From the NCBI GenBank assembly GCA_018969425.1, contig JAGWYJ010000013.1, positions 1 through 64,000 of the forward strand: 64,000 bases of DNA, written 5' to 3'. The stretch comes from Alphaproteobacteria bacterium (GTDB lineage Bacteria; Pseudomonadota; Alphaproteobacteria; Caulobacterales; Hyphomonadaceae). Under the pieces are notes generated by a model. That model was not told where the DNA came from. It worked only from the letters and a program-made list of their open reading frames with translations, and ran no database searches. This document shows, piece after piece, positions 61,008 through 64,000 of the stretch (its first letter is position 1; every line of letters starts with the position of its first letter). The position numbers were made by a program, and so were the translations under genes.

Positions 61008-62063
61008 ATGACGAGCCGCAAAGTCAGCCAAACAACCGAGCCCGCCGATCCTGATGGCGTTCTTTCGGATCGACAGCTCAGGCAATTGCTGTCTGCCGGC
61101 GGCATTTGGGCCGAGGAGGGGCTGCAGCCTGATCAGGTTCAGCCGGCGAGCCTTGATCTCCGATTGGGGAACGAAGCCTTTCGGCTGCGAGCCAGTTTCC
61201 TGCCTGGCGAACATGACGTCTCCGCCAGGCTGGACGACAGCCTGGTCATGCACACGCTGGATTTGTCAAAAGGCGCGGTTCTTGAGACTGGTTGCGTCTA
61301 TCTTGTGCCTCTGCAGGAAAGACTCGCCCTCCCGCGAGGTCTCTCCGCGTCTGCTAATCCGAAGAGCTCAACGGGTCGGATCGATGTTTTTGTGCGAGCG
61401 GTCTCTGATCGCGCCCGAGCTTTTGACGGCGTTCCGTCGGGTTATCACGGCACACTGTATGCTGAGATTTCTCCCCGCACATTCTCGGTCCTCGCCAGAA
61501 AGGGGGACCGGTTGCTTCAGCTTCGCGTCAGGAAGGGGCCGCATCGGCCCACGCGAGATATGACGTTCAGTCTTGATCTGTTCCCGACATCTTCAGGGGT
61601 CGTCGGATATCGGGCGAAACGTCATTCCAGGGTCATCGATCTGACCAAAATCGGTTCGCACCCAGTCGACGACTTCTGGGAGCCGGTTCGCGCGCGAGAT
61701 GGGCGTATCGTTCTCGATCCTGGCGAGTTCTATATTCTCGCTTCCAAGGAAAAGATCGTGATTCCTCTCGAGGAAGCCGCGGAGATGGCTCCGATTGCTC
61801 CTGAACTGGGAGAGTTTCGTGCTCATTATGCGGGTTTTTTTGATCCCGGGTTCGGCGTCAGGCAAAAGAGCGGCAAGGCGGTGCTGGAGGTTCGGTCCAG
61901 GGAGGTGCCGTTTATCCTTGAGGATGGTCAACCTGTCGGCCGACTTGTCTTTGAACCCATGAGCCGTGCTCCCGAGGTTCCCTATGGCGCCAAGGGATCC
62001 TACTCGACCTATCAGGGGCAGGGGCTGCGACTATCCAAGTATTTCGGCCAAGCGCCGGATTGA
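61008..62063 (+). CDS. dcd: 2'-deoxycytidine 5'-triphosphate deaminase, long form
   Basis: 'GVLSDRQLRQLLSAGGIWAEEGLQPDQVQPASLDLRLGNEAFRLRASFLPG', 'YSTYQGQGLRLSKYF'. Confidence 0.9.
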   Translation: MTSRKVSQTTEPADPDGVLSDRQLRQLLSAGGIWAEEGLQPDQVQPASLDLRLGNEAFRLRASFLPGEHDVSARLDDSLVMHTLDLSKGAVLETGCVYLVPLQERLALPRGLSASANPKSSTGRIDVFVRAVSDRARAFDGVPSGYHGTLYAEISPRTFSVLARKGDRLLQLRVRKGPHRPTRDMTFSLDLFPTSSGVVGYRAKRHSRVIDLTKIGSHPVDDFWEPVRARDGRIVLDPGEFYILASKEKIVIPLEEAAEMAPIAPELGEFRAHYAGFFDPGFGVRQKSGKAVLEVRSREVPFILEDGQPVGRLVFEPMSRAPEVPYGAKGSYSTYQGQGLRLSKYFGQAPD

Positions 62064-62086
62064 TCCGCGCGCGATACCTGGAGAAG

Positions 62087-62719
62087 TCATCTTTGGCGCA
62101 GAGCGGCCGCGTCACGTGCGAGGCGGGTTATCTCGGTCCAGGATGACGCTTTAATGAGATCGATCGGCGCGATCCAGCCGCCGCCTACCGCCAGCACGTT
62201 CGGCCGCGCCAGATATGACGCAGCCTGATCGTGTCTGATGCCGCCTGTCGGACAGAAGCGGACCGAGTGAAACGGTCCCTCAAAGGCTGCGAGCATCGGA
62301 AGTCCGCCAGACGGCTCGGCCGGAAAAAACTTGAACGTATCCAGGCCAAGGTGGAGACCTGTCATGATCTCGGTCGGAGTGGCGATGCCGGGGAGAATGG
62401 GCGTACCCAGACGGTGCGCAGTCTCGACCGTGATTTGGGATAAGCCCGGAGTGACGATGAAGTCTGCGCCTGCTTCGCAGGCGCGTTCCACGTCTGCCGC
62501 TGTCAGAACTGTTCCCGCGCCGATAATCACGTTCTCGACTGATTTCATGGCCCGTATCACCTCAAAGGCGACCGGCGTGCGGAGCGTGACCTCAAGGACT
62601 GTAAGGCCTCCGGTTCGAAGCGCTTCCGCCAGTGGACACGCATCTTCAGTTCGATCGACAGTCAGGACGGGGATCACGCCCGCCTGGACCAGAATCTCAC
62701 GGATGCGGCTTGTCTTCAT
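62087..62719 (-). CDS. eda: 2-dehydro-3-deoxy-phosphogluconate (KDPG) aldolase
   Basis: 'ILVQAGVIPVLTVDRTEDACPLAEALRTGGLTVLEVTLRTPVA', 'IGAGTVLTAADVERACEAGADFIVTPG', 'KFFPAE', 'FCPTGGI'. Confidence 0.95.
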   Translation of the reverse strand: MKTSRIREILVQAGVIPVLTVDRTEDACPLAEALRTGGLTVLEVTLRTPVAFEVIRAMKSVENVIIGAGTVLTAADVERACEAGADFIVTPGLSQITVETAHRLGTPILPGIATPTEIMTGLHLGLDTFKFFPAEPSGGLPMLAAFEGPFHSVRFCPTGGIRHDQAASYLARPNVLAVGGGWIAPIDLIKASSWTEITRLARDAAALRQR

Positions 62720-64000
62720 GACCGATTTCCATTCGTCATCCCAAAGACGCCTCCACCCGCCTCGGGAGAGGCTGCGTGGACGCGAAAGATCTCAAAGAGA
62801 TCCCGTCCCCATCCGATGCCCTCTTCCGGTAGCGGAGCCCGAGCTCTCCGCATGAGTTCCCCCTGGTCCACCATCACGTCGAGGCGTCCGGTGTCTGCAT
62901 CCAGAACAATAAGATCGCCGTCCTGTATGCGAGACAGTGTCGAGTCCTCCTCTGCGCCTGGACAAAGATGAATCGCCGCCGGAACCGAGCCCGACGCTCC
63001 CGACATTCGGCCATCAGTGACAAGCGCGACACGAAATCCCTTATTCTGGAGAGCTTGCAGCGAGGGCGTCAGCTTGTGCAATTCGGGCATTCCATTCACT
63101 CTTGGGCCCTGGAAGCGAATAACTGCGACATGGTCCTTGTTGAGACGCCCTGCAGAGAACGCTTCAAGGAACGCCTCCTGAGAGTCGAACACCACCGCCG
63201 GCGCCTCAATCCTGCGTCTATCCTGCGCTACTGAAGAGATCTTGATGACGCCTCGTCCGAGCGAACCTTCAAGTCGCCGAAGGCCGCCCTCTGTCTCAAA
63301 CGGATTGGATGAGGGGCGAAGTATAGTTTCATCAAGAGATACTTCCGGCGCGGGTCGCCAGGCTATTTCACCTTCATTCAGCCATGGTTCCTGAGCGTAG
63401 AGCTCCAGACCGCGTCCCATGATTGTCTCGACGTCGGGATGAAGATGCCCGGATGACAGCAATTCCCGTATCAGGAAAGACATGCCGCCTGCGGCGTGGA
63501 ACTGGTTTACGTCGGCAGAACCGTTGGGATAGATGCGGGTGAGGAGCGGGGTGACGCTCGAGATTTCTGCGAAGTCGTCCCAGTCGATCAGAATTCCGGC
63601 CGCTGCGGCTATCGCTGGCAGATGAATTGCGTGGTTGGTCGACCCGCCCGTGGCCATCAGTCCGACAACGCCGTTGACGATGGCCCGCTCGTCAATGATT
63701 TCGCTGAGCGAGCTCGCTTCTGTTTCCGCCAACTCTATGGCTCTCGCCGCGGCGCGTTTCGTCAGGGCGTCTCTGAGCGGGCTCCCGGGCTGAACGAACG
63801 ATGTCCCAGGAAGCTGAAGGCCCATGACTTCCATCAGCATCTGGTTTGAGTTCGCTGTCCCATAGAAGGTGCACGTCCCCGGAGAGTGGTAGGAGGCGGT
63901 CTCTGCGTTCAGGAGGTCTTCGCGAGTAGCGAGGCCTTGAGCATATCTCTCCCGTACCGCCGCCTTCTCCTTGTTGGGAAGTCCTGACGGCATGGGCCCG
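62716..64000 (-). CDS. edd: Phosphogluconate dehydratase, 5' end outside window
   Basis: 'GPMPSGLPNKEKAAVRERYAQG', 'PGTCTFYGTANSNQMLMEVMGLQLPG', 'VALVTDGRMSGASGSVPAAIHL'; frame open to window edge. Confidence 0.93.
   Translation of the reverse strand, partial: GPMPSGLPNKEKAAVRERYAQGLATREDLLNAETASYHSPGTCTFYGTANSNQMLMEVMGLQLPGTSFVQPGSPLRDALTKRAAARAIELAETEASSLSEIIDERAIVNGVVGLMATGGSTNHAIHLPAIAAAAGILIDWDDFAEISSVTPLLTRIYPNGSADVNQFHAAGGMSFLIRELLSSGHLHPDVETIMGRGLELYAQEPWLNEGEIAWRPAPEVSLDETILRPSSNPFETEGGLRRLEGSLGRGVIKISSVAQDRRRIEAPAVVFDSQEAFLEAFSAGRLNKDHVAVIRFQGPRVNGMPELHKLTPSLQALQNKGFRVALVTDGRMSGASGSVPAAIHLCPGAEEDSTLSRIQDGDLIVLDADTGRLDVMVDQGELMRRARAPLPEEGIGWGRDLFEIFRVHAASPEAGGGVFGMTNGNRS

Noticed and set aside
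1-64000. tRNA/rRNA genes, CRISPR arrays, insertion sequences
   Set aside because: Intergenic gaps are short and I saw no cloverleaf-like, repeat-spacer or transposase sequences; a tRNAscan/CRISPR search would be needed to exclude them fully.

Overview
This 64 kb window is almost entirely coding and looks like core chromosome of an alphaproteobacterium. GcrA, the phoR-pstCAB-phoU-phoB order, the argD-argF-hslO-apaG-metZ run and the long alphaproteobacterial Dcd suggest Caulobacterales or a relative (inference). I found no rRNA, tRNA, CRISPR array, insertion sequence or prophage. Recognisable blocks: M14 peptidase end, esterase, PHP lipoprotein and M2 peptidase; a MacA/MacB/OMF-type tripartite ABC efflux operon; a divergent ABC-ATPase-like protein with all catalytic motifs lost; acyl-CoA dehydrogenase, fumC, 2OG-Fe(II) oxygenase, RusA and VOC; infC-rpmI-rplT-pheS-pheT; two glycosyltransferases; an atypical receiver protein; mtgA/queG; a four-gene Anbu-type operon (ATP-grasp, alpha-E, transglutaminase, proteasome-like peptidase); gltBD; uppP, NDUFA9-like and M13 peptidase; the phosphate regulon; gcrA; ABC-2 permease; argD/argF; CHASE4-GGDEF-EAL; hslO/apaG/metZ; dcd; eda and partial edd. 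Most notable: (1) a 914-917 aa PstA with about 490 extra extracytoplasmic residues inside its N-terminal domain; (2) an intact MalK-shaped ABC ATPase lacking Walker A, Q-loop, signature, Walker B Glu and H-switch; (3) the Anbu operon; (4) infC apparently starting at an AUA codon that the ORF track missed; (5) a receiver protein without its phospho-acceptor Asp; (6) a Pho-box-like 11-bp-spaced direct repeat before pstC. Assignments come from reading motifs; no searches were run.
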